A DNA stretch of 64,000 bases from Virgibacillus_P tibetensis (GTDB taxonomy: Bacteria > Bacillota > Bacilli > Bacillales > Amphibacillaceae), in contig NZ_JARZFX010000013.1 of NCBI RefSeq assembly GCF_036026595.1, positions 1 through 64,000 of the forward strand. Direction: 5' to 3'. Below are positions 52,779 to 61,594 of this stretch, in pieces; position 1 is the stretch's first letter, and the number at the start of each line of letters is the position of its first letter. Made by a program: the position numbers and the translations under genes. The notes below the pieces were generated by a model that saw only the letters and a list, made by a program, of their open reading frames with translations, was not told the DNA's origin and did not search any database.

Positions 52779-52806
52779 ATTATACTGAAAATTTCATATA
52801 TTGCAA
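52779..52806 (-). promoter_or_regulatory. Sigma-A promoter of the opp operon
   Basis: TTGCAA, 16-nt spacer, TATAAT on the minus strand; start near 52772, giving a leader of about 120 nt that contains the terminator. Confidence 0.65.
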
Positions 52807-52862
52807 GTTAAAATTAATTTTGAAACCCCAATCAGATTATTGAATATAACGAAAGTTTCACT

Positions 52863-52897
52863 AAAAAAAGCCTTCTGCCAGTACAGCAGAAGACCTT
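52863..52897 (-). terminator. Terminator of aroD
   Basis: On the minus strand GTCTTCTGC TGTACTG GCAGAAGGC TTTTTTT, 5 nt after the stop. Confidence 0.85.
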
Positions 52898-52901
52898 AAA
52901 T

Positions 52902-53663
52902 TCATTTATTTTTATGTAAGATTTCCAAGACAATCCTCAGATCCTTAGTGTCTATCTGTCCCGGTGCTGAAACTTCTTTTCCTGCACCAAACGTTAGAGC
53001 AGAACCAAATACTTCCCCGGCTAATCTACTTATTAACCCTTCAGATCCCATCGCCATTGTTATAATCGGCCGGTCTGCATAGTGTGTAACCATTGAATTA
53101 GTTGCATCCAATAAAGTCAATACATCCTCCGTATTTGTTGGCATAACGGCTATTTTGGGAATGTCTGCACCCAAACTCTGCATTTCGCGTAACCTGGAAA
53201 TTATAGTTTCTCTAGAGGGCGTATGAGTAAAATTATGGTTAGAAACGATAACACATACACCCGATGCCTTCGCTTCTTTTATAAGAGATTTGACGATAAC
53301 ATCTTGATAAAATAATTCGATATCAAGGAGATCTACTTCGTTAGACCTGATAGCCGTTGTAAGTAACTCAACGTAATAGCTGTCCGTGATTACCCGATTT
53401 CCCCCTTCTTTATGGCTTCGAAAAGTAAATAGAAGTGGTATATCATCCAGGGCTACTCGAATAGTTGCCAGTGCTGCCATAACTGACTCCAGTTTTTCCA
53501 CTTCCATGTAAGCATCCACACGCCATTCTATTATGTCGGGTTCTAATGATTTAACATGCTGTAACTCTTCCAGAATACCTGCGTCAGTGGCTCCCATCAA
53601 TGGAACCACAATCTTGGGAATACCCTCACCTATTGTTAGGTTTTTAACCGTAATATTGCTCAA
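52902..53663 (-). CDS. aroD: Type I 3-dehydroquinate dehydratase
   Basis: 253 residues. Third step of the shikimate pathway. Schiff-base Lys in DIPKIAVMP (about 172), catalytic His in VSNHNFTHTPS (about 145), EWRVD substrate site near 46. Residues and length are typical of class I enzymes. Divergent from a shikimate kinase gene, so two steps of the same pathway share a promoter region. Confidence 0.95.
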   Translation of the reverse strand: MSNITVKNLTIGEGIPKIVVPLMGATDAGILEELQHVKSLEPDIIEWRVDAYMEVEKLESVMAALATIRVALDDIPLLFTFRSHKEGGNRVITDSYYVELLTTAIRSNEVDLLDIELFYQDVIVKSLIKEAKASGVCVIVSNHNFTHTPSRETIISRLREMQSLGADIPKIAVMPTNTEDVLTLLDATNSMVTHYADRPIITMAMGSEGLISRLAGEVFGSALTFGAGKEVSAPGQIDTKDLRIVLEILHKNK

Positions 53664-53778
53664 AGTACCTCATCCTTTTATGAAAACTCTTAATAACATA
53701 ATGCCTCTTTTTTACAAAAAAATCAATTTAGCTTATACTTACACTAACTAAAAATTAAGAAAGAGGCTTACTACAGTT

Positions 53779-54327
53779 ATGAAATTCAAAGAGAATACCT
53801 TTAACAAAAAAAGCATAGCATTGATTGGCTTTATGGGCGTAGGTAAGACAACAATTGGCCGGTTAGTTGCTCAAAGATTACAGAGAGATTTCATTGATAT
53901 AGATAAAGAAATCGAAAGAAAATATGAAATGACACCATCTGAAATTTTTAAAATTCATGGTGAGCATACATTTCGGAAAACAGAAAGGAAAATGGTATCC
54001 CATTTTGCCAAGCAAGAGCTGAAAGTGATTTCTCTTGGTGGTGGTGCATTTCTCCAAGATGAAATTAAGCATATCTCCTTAAAAGAGAATATTGTCATAT
54101 TCCTCGATATATCCTGGGAATCATGGAAGGAAAGAAGCAGTATACTTATTGACCGCAGACCTGTATTACATGGCAAGAATACAACCGAGATGAAAGAACT
54201 CTACTATAAGAGAAAGGAGTTATACGCTCATCATCATTTAAAAGTTACAACAGACGATCTTAGTATTGAGGAAGTTACCGATTTAGTCATTGATTCTTTA
54301 AACAATTTTCTGGAAATAAAAGAGTAA
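53779..54327 (+). CDS. aroK: Shikimate kinase
   Basis: 182 residues. P-loop GFMGVGKTTIG at about 16-26, FIDIDKEIE (shikimate/Mg site), FRKTERK, SLGGGAF and the lid RSSILIDRRPVL. Phosphorylates shikimate with ATP. Follows no other gene; a terminator comes next. AGGCTTAC region upstream gives only a weak ribosome site. Confidence 0.93.
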   Translation: MKFKENTFNKKSIALIGFMGVGKTTIGRLVAQRLQRDFIDIDKEIERKYEMTPSEIFKIHGEHTFRKTERKMVSHFAKQELKVISLGGGAFLQDEIKHISLKENIVIFLDISWESWKERSSILIDRRPVLHGKNTTEMKELYYKRKELYAHHHLKVTTDDLSIEEVTDLVIDSLNNFLEIKE

Positions 54328-54346
54328 ATGTAACTACATACAATAC

Positions 54347-54382
54347 AAAAGACAAGGGGTTATGTTACACCCCTTGCCTTTT
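54347..54382. terminator. Bidirectional terminator of aroK and tRNA-Arg
   Basis: AAAAGaCAAGGGGT - TATGTT - ACACCCCTTGcCTTTT, between the convergent aroK and tRNA genes. Confidence 0.85.
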
Positions 54383-54393
54383 GACTTATTATA

Positions 54394-54469
54394 CGCGCCC
54401 AGAGGGATTCGAACCCCCGACTGGCATAGTACCGGAAACTATCGCTCTATCCGACTGAGCTATGGGCGC
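54394..54469 (-). tRNA. tRNA-Arg (anticodon CCG)
   Basis: 76 nt without CCA. Acceptor GCGCCCA / TGGGCGC with discriminator G, D-arm GCTCAGTCGGATAGAGC, anticodon stem ATAGT / ACTAT with loop TTCCGGT (CCG, reading CGG), and T-arm GGGGGTTCGAATCCC. CCA is not encoded. A plus-strand open frame across it is an artefact. Confidence 0.95.
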
Positions 54470-54490
54470 ATGTTTTTAATCACAAAGAAT

Positions 54491-54519
54491 ATTATAACTC
54501 TCATCGAACATATATACAA
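54491..54519 (-). promoter_or_regulatory. Sigma-A promoter of tRNA-Arg
   Basis: TTGTAT, 17-nt spacer, TATAAT on the minus strand, 22 nt ahead of the tRNA. Confidence 0.7.
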
Positions 54520-54609
54520 GTTAAATACAATATTTACTAATGTTTATTTTATCCGTAAATGGGAATGATAAAGAGTGTGTTTTGACTAAAAAAATTGTTA
54601 AACGTTTTG

Positions 54610-54639
54610 TTTGACCTTCATTGACCTTTTAGTTATCAT
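54610..54639 (+). promoter_or_regulatory. clpP promoter with CtsR operator
   Basis: TTTGACC-TTC-ATTGACC at 54610-54626 is the complement of the CtsR heptad repeat GGTCAAA-N3-GGTCAAA, with one mismatch. It overlaps a TTGACC -35 (54611-54616); TATCAT at 54634-54639 follows after 17 nt. Heat-shock derepression of clpP is expected. Confidence 0.85.
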
Positions 54640-54677
54640 AAAAATAGAACGAAATTGAATAAGGGAGGAATTTAAAC

Positions 54678-55268
54678 ATGCATTTAATACCTACAGTTAT
54701 TGAACAGACGAACCGTGGAGAACGCGCATACGATATTTATTCACGTTTATTGAAAGACCGAATTATTATGTTAGGAAGTGCGATTGACGATAGTGTTGCA
54801 AACTCAATCGTAGCACAATTGCTTTTCCTGGAAGCTGAAGATCCTGAAAAGGATATCTCTTTATACATCAACTCGCCAGGTGGATCGATAACAGCTGGTA
54901 TGGCTATATTCGATACAATGCAGTTCATTAAGTCAGACGTGTCAACAATTTGTACTGGTATGGCAGCTTCGATGGGTGCATTCCTGCTGGCTGCAGGGGA
55001 AAAAGGAAAGCGCTATGCTCTTCCAAATAGTGAAGTAATGATTCACCAACCATTAGGCGGTACGCAAGGGCAAGCTACAGATATCGAAATTCATGCAAGA
55101 CGAATTATTGAAATGAAGAAAAAGATGAATGAAATTCTTGCTGAACGTACTGGTCAGCCGCTTGAAGTGGTTGAACGTGATACGGAACGTGATAACTTCA
55201 TGACAGCTGAAAAATCTGTTGACTACGGTTTAATTGATAAAATACTAAGACGCAATACAGATAAGTAA
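54678..55268 (+). CDS. clpP: ATP-dependent Clp protease proteolytic subunit
   Basis: 196 residues. Serine peptidase barrel used by ClpX and ClpC. Catalytic Ser in CTGMAASMGAF (about 98), His in EVMIHQPLGG (about 123), Asp in RDTERDNFM region (about 172). GGAGG site 7-9 nt upstream. Control by CtsR is visible in the promoter. Degrades SsrA-tagged proteins, linking it to the tmRNA in this window. Confidence 0.98.
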   Translation: MHLIPTVIEQTNRGERAYDIYSRLLKDRIIMLGSAIDDSVANSIVAQLLFLEAEDPEKDISLYINSPGGSITAGMAIFDTMQFIKSDVSTICTGMAASMGAFLLAAGEKGKRYALPNSEVMIHQPLGGTQGQATDIEIHARRIIEMKKKMNEILAERTGQPLEVVERDTERDNFMTAEKSVDYGLIDKILRRNTDK

Positions 55269-55272
55269 TGTT

Positions 55273-55308
55273 CAAAACCCCCTTTCATTAAAATGAAAGG
55301 GGGTTTTT
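55273..55308. terminator. Bidirectional terminator of clpP and crh
   Basis: AAAACCCCCTTTCAT - TAAA - ATGAAAGGGGGTTTTT, very strong stem, at the end of both convergent genes. Confidence 0.9.
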
Positions 55309-55562
55309 CAAGTTATTTGAACAAACGATGCTAAGTGATTTAATGCTATCTCTTCATCTGCACCATCGGCAATTATAGTTATTACTTCACCTTTTGTTAT
55401 TGCTAAACTCATTAATCCCATAATACTTTTAGCATTCACTCTCTTCCCATCTTTCTCCAGAAATAAATGTGCGGTATAACGATTTGCCTCCTGAACAAAT
55501 TGCGCTGCCGGTCTAGCTTGCAGTCCTGTTGCCAGTTCGACTTTGATGGATCTTTCAACCAA
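55308..55562 (-). CDS. crh: Catabolite repression HPr-like protein Crh
   Basis: 84 residues. HPr fold with the regulatory Ser46 (NAKSIMGLMSL) but Gln instead of His15 (TGLQARPAA), so it cannot carry PTS phosphate; P-Ser-Crh is a CcpA corepressor. TTG 55562 is preferred as start: it gives the family N-terminus and lies 8 nt after GGGGAGG. An ATG upstream overlaps that site. Sits in the conserved yvcI-rapZ-yvcK-whiA-crh run. Confidence 0.92.
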   Translation of the reverse strand: MVERSIKVELATGLQARPAAQFVQEANRYTAHLFLEKDGKRVNAKSIMGLMSLAITKGEVITIIADGADEEIALNHLASFVQIT

Positions 55563-55747
55563 ATCACTCATCCTCCCCAATAATAGAAACCGCTCTCATA
55601 TACGACTAATTTTAAACGACAGATCAGGGTGGCTTTAACGAACCCTGATACTGCCGATTAGAATTGAATAACAAAATATAACAATTTTAAATTATCCGTA
55701 TTATATCATGTAATATAAACAAAAGAAATACGTTTATATTACCTTTC

Positions 55748-56689
55748 TTACATTGTTTCTCCACGCTTAATTTTCTCTGCGAACTCATCAATTTTTTTCA
55801 AGCGATGATTGACTCCCGATTTAGAGATTTTCCCACCTGTAACCAGTTCCCCTAACTCTTTCAGTGAAACTTCTTGATGTTCTACTCTTAATATGGCAAT
55901 TTCGTGAAGCTTTTCAGGTAAGCGGTCCAACCCTACTGTATTTTCAATAAGTTTAATATTTTCAATCTGACGAAATGCAGCACCAATTGTTTTATTTAAG
56001 TTAGCTGTTTCACAATTAACGAGTCTATTTACCGAGTTACGCATATCACGCACAATTCGAACATCCTCAAATTTAAATAATGCATTATGCGCACCAATTA
56101 TACTTAAAAGTGCTGTGATTTTTTCTGCTTCCTTCATATAAACAATAAACCCATTTTTTCTTTCTAACTTTCTGGCATGCAACTCAAAATGATTCAGCAA
56201 GTCACATAAGGCATCGTTATGCTCTTTATAAAAATTGGATATTTCTAAATGATAGGATGAAGTTTCCGGATTATTAATGGAGCCTCCAGCAAGAAATGCT
56301 CCTCGAAGATAGGATCTCTTGCAACAGTCTTTTTTAAAATAATTTTTAGATATTGTGCGAATAAACGTGAGTGGTTCCTGTAGAATATCCAATTCAGCTA
56401 GCATATCACGAACACCTTTTTTCAGACGAACAATATATACATTATTTTTTTTGAGTTTCATTTTTTTTCTAACTAACAATTCCACTGGGAGAGAAAAAGT
56501 CGATTTAATCAGAATGTATATTCTTCGTGCGATTGCTGCATTTTCAGTTTGTATATCCAAAGAGTAATTTTGTTTCGATAAAGAAATAACACCATTCATG
56601 CGTATTAAAGCAGCAAGTTCTGCATGCATACAACAATCATCTACTTCAATACCTGTTAATTCCTTTTTTATCTCTGACGCAAAGGACAT
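55748..56689 (-). CDS. whiA: WhiA-type DNA-binding protein
   Basis: 313 residues. N-terminal LAGLIDADG-like fold (SFASEIKKELTGIE, AELAALIRMNG, YLRGAFLAGGSINNPE) without endonuclease residues, and a C-terminal HTH (ISLKELGELVTGGKISKSGVNHRLKKI with gaps). Affects cell division and chromosome segregation in Bacillus. 45 nt after yvcK. Confidence 0.95.
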   Translation of the reverse strand: MSFASEIKKELTGIEVDDCCMHAELAALIRMNGVISLSKQNYSLDIQTENAAIARRIYILIKSTFSLPVELLVRKKMKLKKNNVYIVRLKKGVRDMLAELDILQEPLTFIRTISKNYFKKDCCKRSYLRGAFLAGGSINNPETSSYHLEISNFYKEHNDALCDLLNHFELHARKLERKNGFIVYMKEAEKITALLSIIGAHNALFKFEDVRIVRDMRNSVNRLVNCETANLNKTIGAAFRQIENIKLIENTVGLDRLPEKLHEIAILRVEHQEVSLKELGELVTGGKISKSGVNHRLKKIDEFAEKIKRGETM

Positions 56690-56733
56690 GTTTTACCCTC
56701 CCTTACCTTTTAAGTACGTACTTAAGCAACGTT

Positions 56734-57693
56734 CTAATCAATGATTGAATATAATAACTTAGATATTTTTTGAGTATCGTGTCTTAATGTTGCCTGTGAA
56801 TAATCAATAATATCTCCTTCAATGATTTGCAGTCCCATATCGAGTAAACGATCCGTATCATAAATAACAGGCTCTGCATTTTCTTCTGCATAAACTGCCC
56901 GCACTGCTTTTGAAATTGGTTCATTATGTACTACGATAGCGTCTACACAATCTGCACCAATGTGGTTACTAATGGCTTGGACATGCTCAGAAGCAGTGTA
57001 TCCTGTCGTTTCGCCTGCTTGAGTCATCACATTACAAACATAAACTACCTTAGCAGCTGCATCCCTCATCACTTCATATATTTGTGGCATAATCATTGTG
57101 GGCAGAATACTAGTATATAAGCTGCCAGGTGCTATGACGACTAAATCCGCTTTTTCTATAGCTCGTACGGCATTCGGCAATGGTTGGACAGGCTGTGGAC
57201 TTAAAAATACCCGTTTTATACGTTTATTTGATAAAGGAATGTTTGACTCTCCAGAAACAATAGAACCGTCCTCCATCTTTGCATGTAATGACATATTTTC
57301 ATTCGATATTGGATAAATCTTCCCTTTGACATTTAAAACACGTGATATTTCTTTTATACCAGTATAAAAATTGCCTGTAATGGAAGTCATTGCAGCTAAT
57401 AACAGGTTACCCATGGAATGACCTGATAATCCATTACCAACGGCAAAACGGTGCTGAAACAGCTCTAAAAGCATAGGTTCAGCATCAGATAAAGCTGCGA
57501 TCACATTTCGTATATCTCCTGGCGCTGGAATCGCCATTTCATTCCGCAGTCTTCCTGTACTTCCTCCATCATCAGCAACAGTTACAAGTGCAGTTAAATG
57601 AATCGGTAAATTTTTCAACCCGCGTAAAAGGACCGGCATCCCGGTCCCTCCGCCTATAACGACTACGCGTGGCAGGCTCTTCTCTTGGCTCAT
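56734..57693 (-). CDS. yvcK: Gluconeogenesis factor YvcK (CofD-like)
   Basis: 319 residues. Rossmann-type UDP-GlcNAc/2-phospholactate transferase-like fold: VVIGGGTGMPVLLRGLK, TVADDGGSTGRLR, DIRNVIAALSD, NLLLAAMT, APGSLYTSILP. Needed for growth on gluconeogenic carbon and normal cell shape in B. subtilis. ATG 57693 with AAAGGG upstream; 1 nt after rapZ stop. Confidence 0.95.
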   Translation of the reverse strand: MSQEKSLPRVVVIGGGTGMPVLLRGLKNLPIHLTALVTVADDGGSTGRLRNEMAIPAPGDIRNVIAALSDAEPMLLELFQHRFAVGNGLSGHSMGNLLLAAMTSITGNFYTGIKEISRVLNVKGKIYPISNENMSLHAKMEDGSIVSGESNIPLSNKRIKRVFLSPQPVQPLPNAVRAIEKADLVVIAPGSLYTSILPTMIMPQIYEVMRDAAAKVVYVCNVMTQAGETTGYTASEHVQAISNHIGADCVDAIVVHNEPISKAVRAVYAEENAEPVIYDTDRLLDMGLQIIEGDIIDYSQATLRHDTQKISKLLYSIID

Positions 57694-57694
57694 A

Positions 57695-58579
57695 TTAATG
57701 ACCCTTTCTTTTTTCAATATCCCGGTGACTAACGTGAGTTGTATATTGGGTAGACAATTCTTTCGCAAAATACTCCGATATGGCTACAGACCTGTGCTGG
57801 CCACCTGTACAACCAATGGCTACAACTAATTGTGACTTGCCTTCTTTTTTATACTGAGGTAGCATAAAGTGCAATAAATCGAGTACTTTTTCATTAAACT
57901 TCTTTGTGTCTGTCCATTTAAATACATAAGAAGAAACTTCTTTATTCAAACCAGTTAATGGCTGCATATGTGCTACATAGTGAGGGTTCGGTAAGAAGCG
58001 TACATCAAATACTAAATCAGCGTCAATCGGCACGCCATACTTAAATCCGAATGATACCATATGAACAGAGAATATTTCCTGTTTGCCTTCTGTATATTTC
58101 TCAACGATTTTCTCCCGCAGCTCTTTCGGCTTTAAATTCGTCGTATCTATAATCTTTTGTGCTCTTCCTCTAAGTTCATCCAGAATTTTCCGTTCCTGCT
58201 GAATACCATTTAACGGTAAACCACCTACAGCTAATGGGTGTGATCTTCGTGTTTCTTTATACCTGCTGACAAGCTGCTCATCCTTGGCATCAAGAAATAA
58301 GATATGTTCCTCCAGCCAGTCTTCTTTACCCAAAACATCTAATGCTTCAAATAAAGAATCAAAAAACTCACGGCCGCGTAAATCCATTACAAGCGCAACT
58401 TTTCGTATATTGTTCGTTGAATCCCTCATTAGTTCCAGAAATTTAGGAAGTAATGCGGGTGGCAGATTATCAACGCAATAGTATCCTAAATCCTCAAAGC
58501 TTTGAACTGCTACCGTCTTTCCTGCACCGGACATTCCTGTAATGATTACTAACTTTGTTTCATGTTCTCCGTTTCTCAT
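57695..58579 (-). CDS. rapZ: RNase adapter / nucleotide-binding protein RapZ (YvcJ)
   Basis: 294 residues. Walker A GMSGAGKT at about 14-21, DLRGREFF, FLDAKDEQLVSRYKETRRSHPL, RFLPNPHYV and CTGGQHRSVAISE. In B. subtilis YvcJ hydrolyses GTP; in enterobacteria RapZ guides RNase E. Its cellular role in this organism is inferred by homology. Confidence 0.95.
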   Translation of the reverse strand: MRNGEHETKLVIITGMSGAGKTVAVQSFEDLGYYCVDNLPPALLPKFLELMRDSTNNIRKVALVMDLRGREFFDSLFEALDVLGKEDWLEEHILFLDAKDEQLVSRYKETRRSHPLAVGGLPLNGIQQERKILDELRGRAQKIIDTTNLKPKELREKIVEKYTEGKQEIFSVHMVSFGFKYGVPIDADLVFDVRFLPNPHYVAHMQPLTGLNKEVSSYVFKWTDTKKFNEKVLDLLHFMLPQYKKEGKSQLVVAIGCTGGQHRSVAISEYFAKELSTQYTTHVSHRDIEKRKGH

Positions 58580-58606
58580 TTCTTCTCTCCCCTTTTAAAA
58601 CATCCT

Positions 58607-59071
58607 CTAAGATGCTGAAGAATCCAATCGAAAATTAAGCAACTCAAAATCTTCTGTATAGGAAAAGGATCCATATAACATTGATTTATTAGCTAACACG
58701 TGTTCAAATATCTTCCTGTCACCTTCAGCCATTGGTAAATCATGTATATGCTCCACTGGAATCCACTTTAACACGCCCTCAGCGCAATAATCCGTTAAGG
58801 TTCCTTCATAAGTTTTACAAATAAACGTAAACATCATCCATTCGTGTACCAGGCTATCATTTTCATATATTGAAAAGGTAAAAGCGCCAGCTAGTTCTGG
58901 ATCATGTATTGTTAATGCAGTCTCTTCCCGATATTCTCTAACCACTGACTCTTTAATGGATTCACCTTGCTCCATCTTACCTCCTGGAATAGCATACCAG
59001 CCTCGCCGTGGTTTTTTTAATAATAATAAATGACCGTTATCTATTATTATGCAGTTAGTCACTCGCTGCAT
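58607..59071 (-). CDS. NUDIX hydrolase (YvcI-like)
   Basis: 154 residues. Nudix box at about 32-54: GKMEQGESIKESVVREYREE then TAL. The usual final Gly of EExGU is Ala here, a common tolerated change. Cleaves nucleoside diphosphate-linked compounds; substrate unknown. First in the yvcI-rapZ-yvcK-whiA run; AGAGGTG site 8-10 nt upstream. Confidence 0.9.
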   Translation of the reverse strand: MQRVTNCIIIDNGHLLLLKKPRRGWYAIPGGKMEQGESIKESVVREYREETALTIHDPELAGAFTFSIYENDSLVHEWMMFTFICKTYEGTLTDYCAEGVLKWIPVEHIHDLPMAEGDRKIFEHVLANKSMLYGSFSYTEDFELLNFRLDSSAS

Positions 59072-59215
59072 ACATCAATCACCTCTTTCTAAGATCTTAA
59101 GAGGAACGTTTATATCTTAGCATTATTTCTATTATACAACGAAAAAAAACAAAGCAACAAGGATAAGTTTGCAGGAAGGTGAGTTCGACAAATATGGACA
59201 AGTATTATTTTTTTT

Positions 59216-59248
59216 CAAAAAAAGGCACAGGTGACATACACCTGTGCA
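59216..59248 (-). terminator. Terminator downstream of trxB
   Basis: On the minus strand GCACAGGTG TATGT CACCTGTGC CTTTTTTT, about 120 nt after trxB. The interval 59072-59365 is otherwise empty. Confidence 0.8.
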
Positions 59249-59365
59249 ATAAACTAATCTATCTATTAAAAGGGGGTCAATTAGTTATTTATATTGTACC
59301 CCAAAATTGTTTCGAATGTATTACAGTAGCGTTAAAATGCAATTACTATTTGTAAACCTTTCTTC

Positions 59366-60328
59366 CTAGTTGGATTGTGTTGCTTTTGCTTTTAGCTCTT
59401 CCGTTAGATTTTCGATATACTTTTGAGCTGTTTCTGCTGCAATACTTCCATCACCAGTTGCTGTCACAATTTGTCGAAGTGTTTTTTCACGGATATCCCC
59501 AGCTGCGAATATACCTGGAATATTCGTTTCCATATTTTCATTAGTTGGAATATATCCTTCTTCATTCGTAATTCCCAGTGATTTGAAAGGCTCGCTTAGT
59601 GGGATCATTCCAATATAAACGAAAACACCATCAATCTCATGATCATATTCTTCACCGGTTTTATTGTTTTTCAGTGTGGCACTACCCACCTTGCCATCTT
59701 TTTCATTTATTTTTGTTACCACCGTATCCCAAACGAACTCCATTTTATCATTATCAAATGCACGTTCTTGAATGATTTTCTGAGCACGCAGTTCATCACG
59801 TCGGTGAACTACTGTTACTTTATCTGCAAAGCGGGTTAAATATATTCCCTCCTCTACTGCAGAGTCTCCTCCACCAATTACAATGAGGTTTTTTTGTTTA
59901 AAGAAGGCTCCATCACAAACTGCACAGTAAGATACTCCACGCCCTCCAAGCTCTTCCTCACCAGGAATACCAATTTTCTTATATTGTGCTCCAGTTGTAA
60001 TGATGAGAGATCTGGTTTTATATTCTTTTTTTCCTGCAACAACCGTTTTGTAATCACCGTGGTCGATCACTTCTTTAATATCTCCATATGCATACTCAGC
60101 ACCGAACTTCTTTGCATGCTCAAACATTTTATTGGATAGGTCAGGACCTAGAATATGGTCATACCCAGGGTAGTTTTCAACATCTTCTGTATTAGCCATT
60201 TGGCCACCAGGAATACCCCGTTCAATCATTAATGTCTCTAAATTTGCACGGGATGCATAGACTGCTGCTGTCATACCAGCAGGACCTGCTCCCACGATAA
60301 TTACATCTAACATACGATCTTCGGACAT
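59366..60328 (-). CDS. trxB: Thioredoxin reductase
   Basis: 320 residues. FAD-binding IVGAGPAGMTAAVYASRA near 10, redox-active CAVC in GVSYCAVCDGAFF (about 138-141), NADPH site VIGGGDSAVEEG, C-terminal FAAGDIREKTLRQIVTATGDG. Reduces thioredoxin with NADPH. AAGGGGC site 7-9 nt upstream. Confidence 0.97.
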   Translation of the reverse strand: MSEDRMLDVIIVGAGPAGMTAAVYASRANLETLMIERGIPGGQMANTEDVENYPGYDHILGPDLSNKMFEHAKKFGAEYAYGDIKEVIDHGDYKTVVAGKKEYKTRSLIITTGAQYKKIGIPGEEELGGRGVSYCAVCDGAFFKQKNLIVIGGGDSAVEEGIYLTRFADKVTVVHRRDELRAQKIIQERAFDNDKMEFVWDTVVTKINEKDGKVGSATLKNNKTGEEYDHEIDGVFVYIGMIPLSEPFKSLGITNEEGYIPTNENMETNIPGIFAAGDIREKTLRQIVTATGDGSIAAETAQKYIENLTEELKAKATQSN

Positions 60329-60410
60329 CTGTATCGCCCCTTTTTCTTCTAATTATTACGCCATATTCAGCTTATAAGAATTAGTAACTTTCGTCTAACA
60401 TAATGCTCAC

Positions 60411-61403
60411 TTATTTCCAGGGAATCCCTTCATTTGTTAATTTAAGATGTTTTCGGCAGCCTTCTTCCCATATCAATTGTGCTTTTTCCGGGGCACCCGC
60501 ATAATATAAAGTATAGCTGTACCATCTATAAAACGAAGGATGGCTTTTTACGGACCCTTTACGAAGTGTTCGAAAACGATCATGAGCTTCTTGAATATAG
60601 CCAGTTTTTGCTAGTGTCACAGCAATACGCAATTTTTGTTGTTCATGGATTGGATATACATTTAGTAATGCCTGAACATTCTTTTCATATTCCTTTTTTT
60701 GCTGGTAATTAAATAAAGCTAGATTTGTGTGGCTGTATAATGAATTAGGATCATCTTTTAAAGCATCGAGTTCAATTTGAACGGCTTTTTCTTCGTAGCC
60801 TGAGAAGAATAATGCTTGCGTATAATCATGTTTTGCCATTGGATGTTCAGGAAATAAGGTCATCATTTCCTCTAAGAGCGGAATTGCTTTGTCCCATTCA
60901 TTATATTCCATATGATAAAAAACAGTCTCCATATATATTAATAGCTCGTCTTCATCTTCAAGATCCCAATCTTCATCGTCTATATCTTCTTCGCCGATAT
61001 CTATTAAATGCAATAAGGTTTTTGCTTCCTCGCTAAAGTCGCCTTCTGGCTCTTTTTCCAAGTAGGTATCTGCATATTTTTTTGCATCATTCAATAATCC
61101 CAGGTGCGCATAATTGTTTGCTAGAAGATAATAGCAATCAACATAATCAGAAGCTTGCAGCACTTCTGTAAGTAATTGATTTGCTGCATGATAAGAACCT
61201 ATTTCTGTATATATAATAGACATCTGACACTTATATAAAGCGTCATCTGGTTTTGCTTCTATAGCTTTTTTCAACCATTTTATAGCGATATCAAATTTCC
61301 TTTTTTGAAAAGCCTCTACACCTTTTGTGAAATAAAAATCACCTTCAGGAATAAAAGGGACAACATTATTGTCTTTTCCAACTTTATCTTTTACTTGATG
61401 CAT
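60411..61403 (-). CDS. Tetratricopeptide repeat protein (YvcD-like)
   Basis: 330 residues, mostly TPR repeats in pairs of helices (for example FQKRKFDIAIKWLKKAI, YHAANQLLTEVL, LGLLNDAKKYADTYL), with an acidic break at about 140-160 (GEEDIDDEDWDLEDED). Family function unknown. It stands upstream of trxB as in B. subtilis yvcD. ATG 61403 has AGGGGG 6 nt upstream. Confidence 0.85.
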   Translation of the reverse strand: MHQVKDKVGKDNNVVPFIPEGDFYFTKGVEAFQKRKFDIAIKWLKKAIEAKPDDALYKCQMSIIYTEIGSYHAANQLLTEVLQASDYVDCYYLLANNYAHLGLLNDAKKYADTYLEKEPEGDFSEEAKTLLHLIDIGEEDIDDEDWDLEDEDELLIYMETVFYHMEYNEWDKAIPLLEEMMTLFPEHPMAKHDYTQALFFSGYEEKAVQIELDALKDDPNSLYSHTNLALFNYQQKKEYEKNVQALLNVYPIHEQQKLRIAVTLAKTGYIQEAHDRFRTLRKGSVKSHPSFYRWYSYTLYYAGAPEKAQLIWEEGCRKHLKLTNEGIPWK

Positions 61404-61594
61404 GTATATCCCCCTGTCTTGTTCACATACGAACAAAGTATACCATATTTAGTACATGAATAATATAGGGCAAATTCGCAATATATACGTGTGGAATAGC
61501 CTGGTTACGTTATTACGTTTTTCTGTGATTCCAGCAGTGAGTAAGAAATATGAATTACAAAAAGCTGATCACATATTGTGGCCAGCTTTTACGA

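Noticed and set aside
52681..52806. T-box or riboswitch in the opp leader
   Set aside because: The leader is about 120 nt and lacks the T-box sequence, specifier loop or any known riboswitch core.
54362..54568. Plus-strand open frame of 68 codons
   Set aside because: It lies over tRNA-Arg on the other strand; such frames are typical spurious calls over tRNAs.
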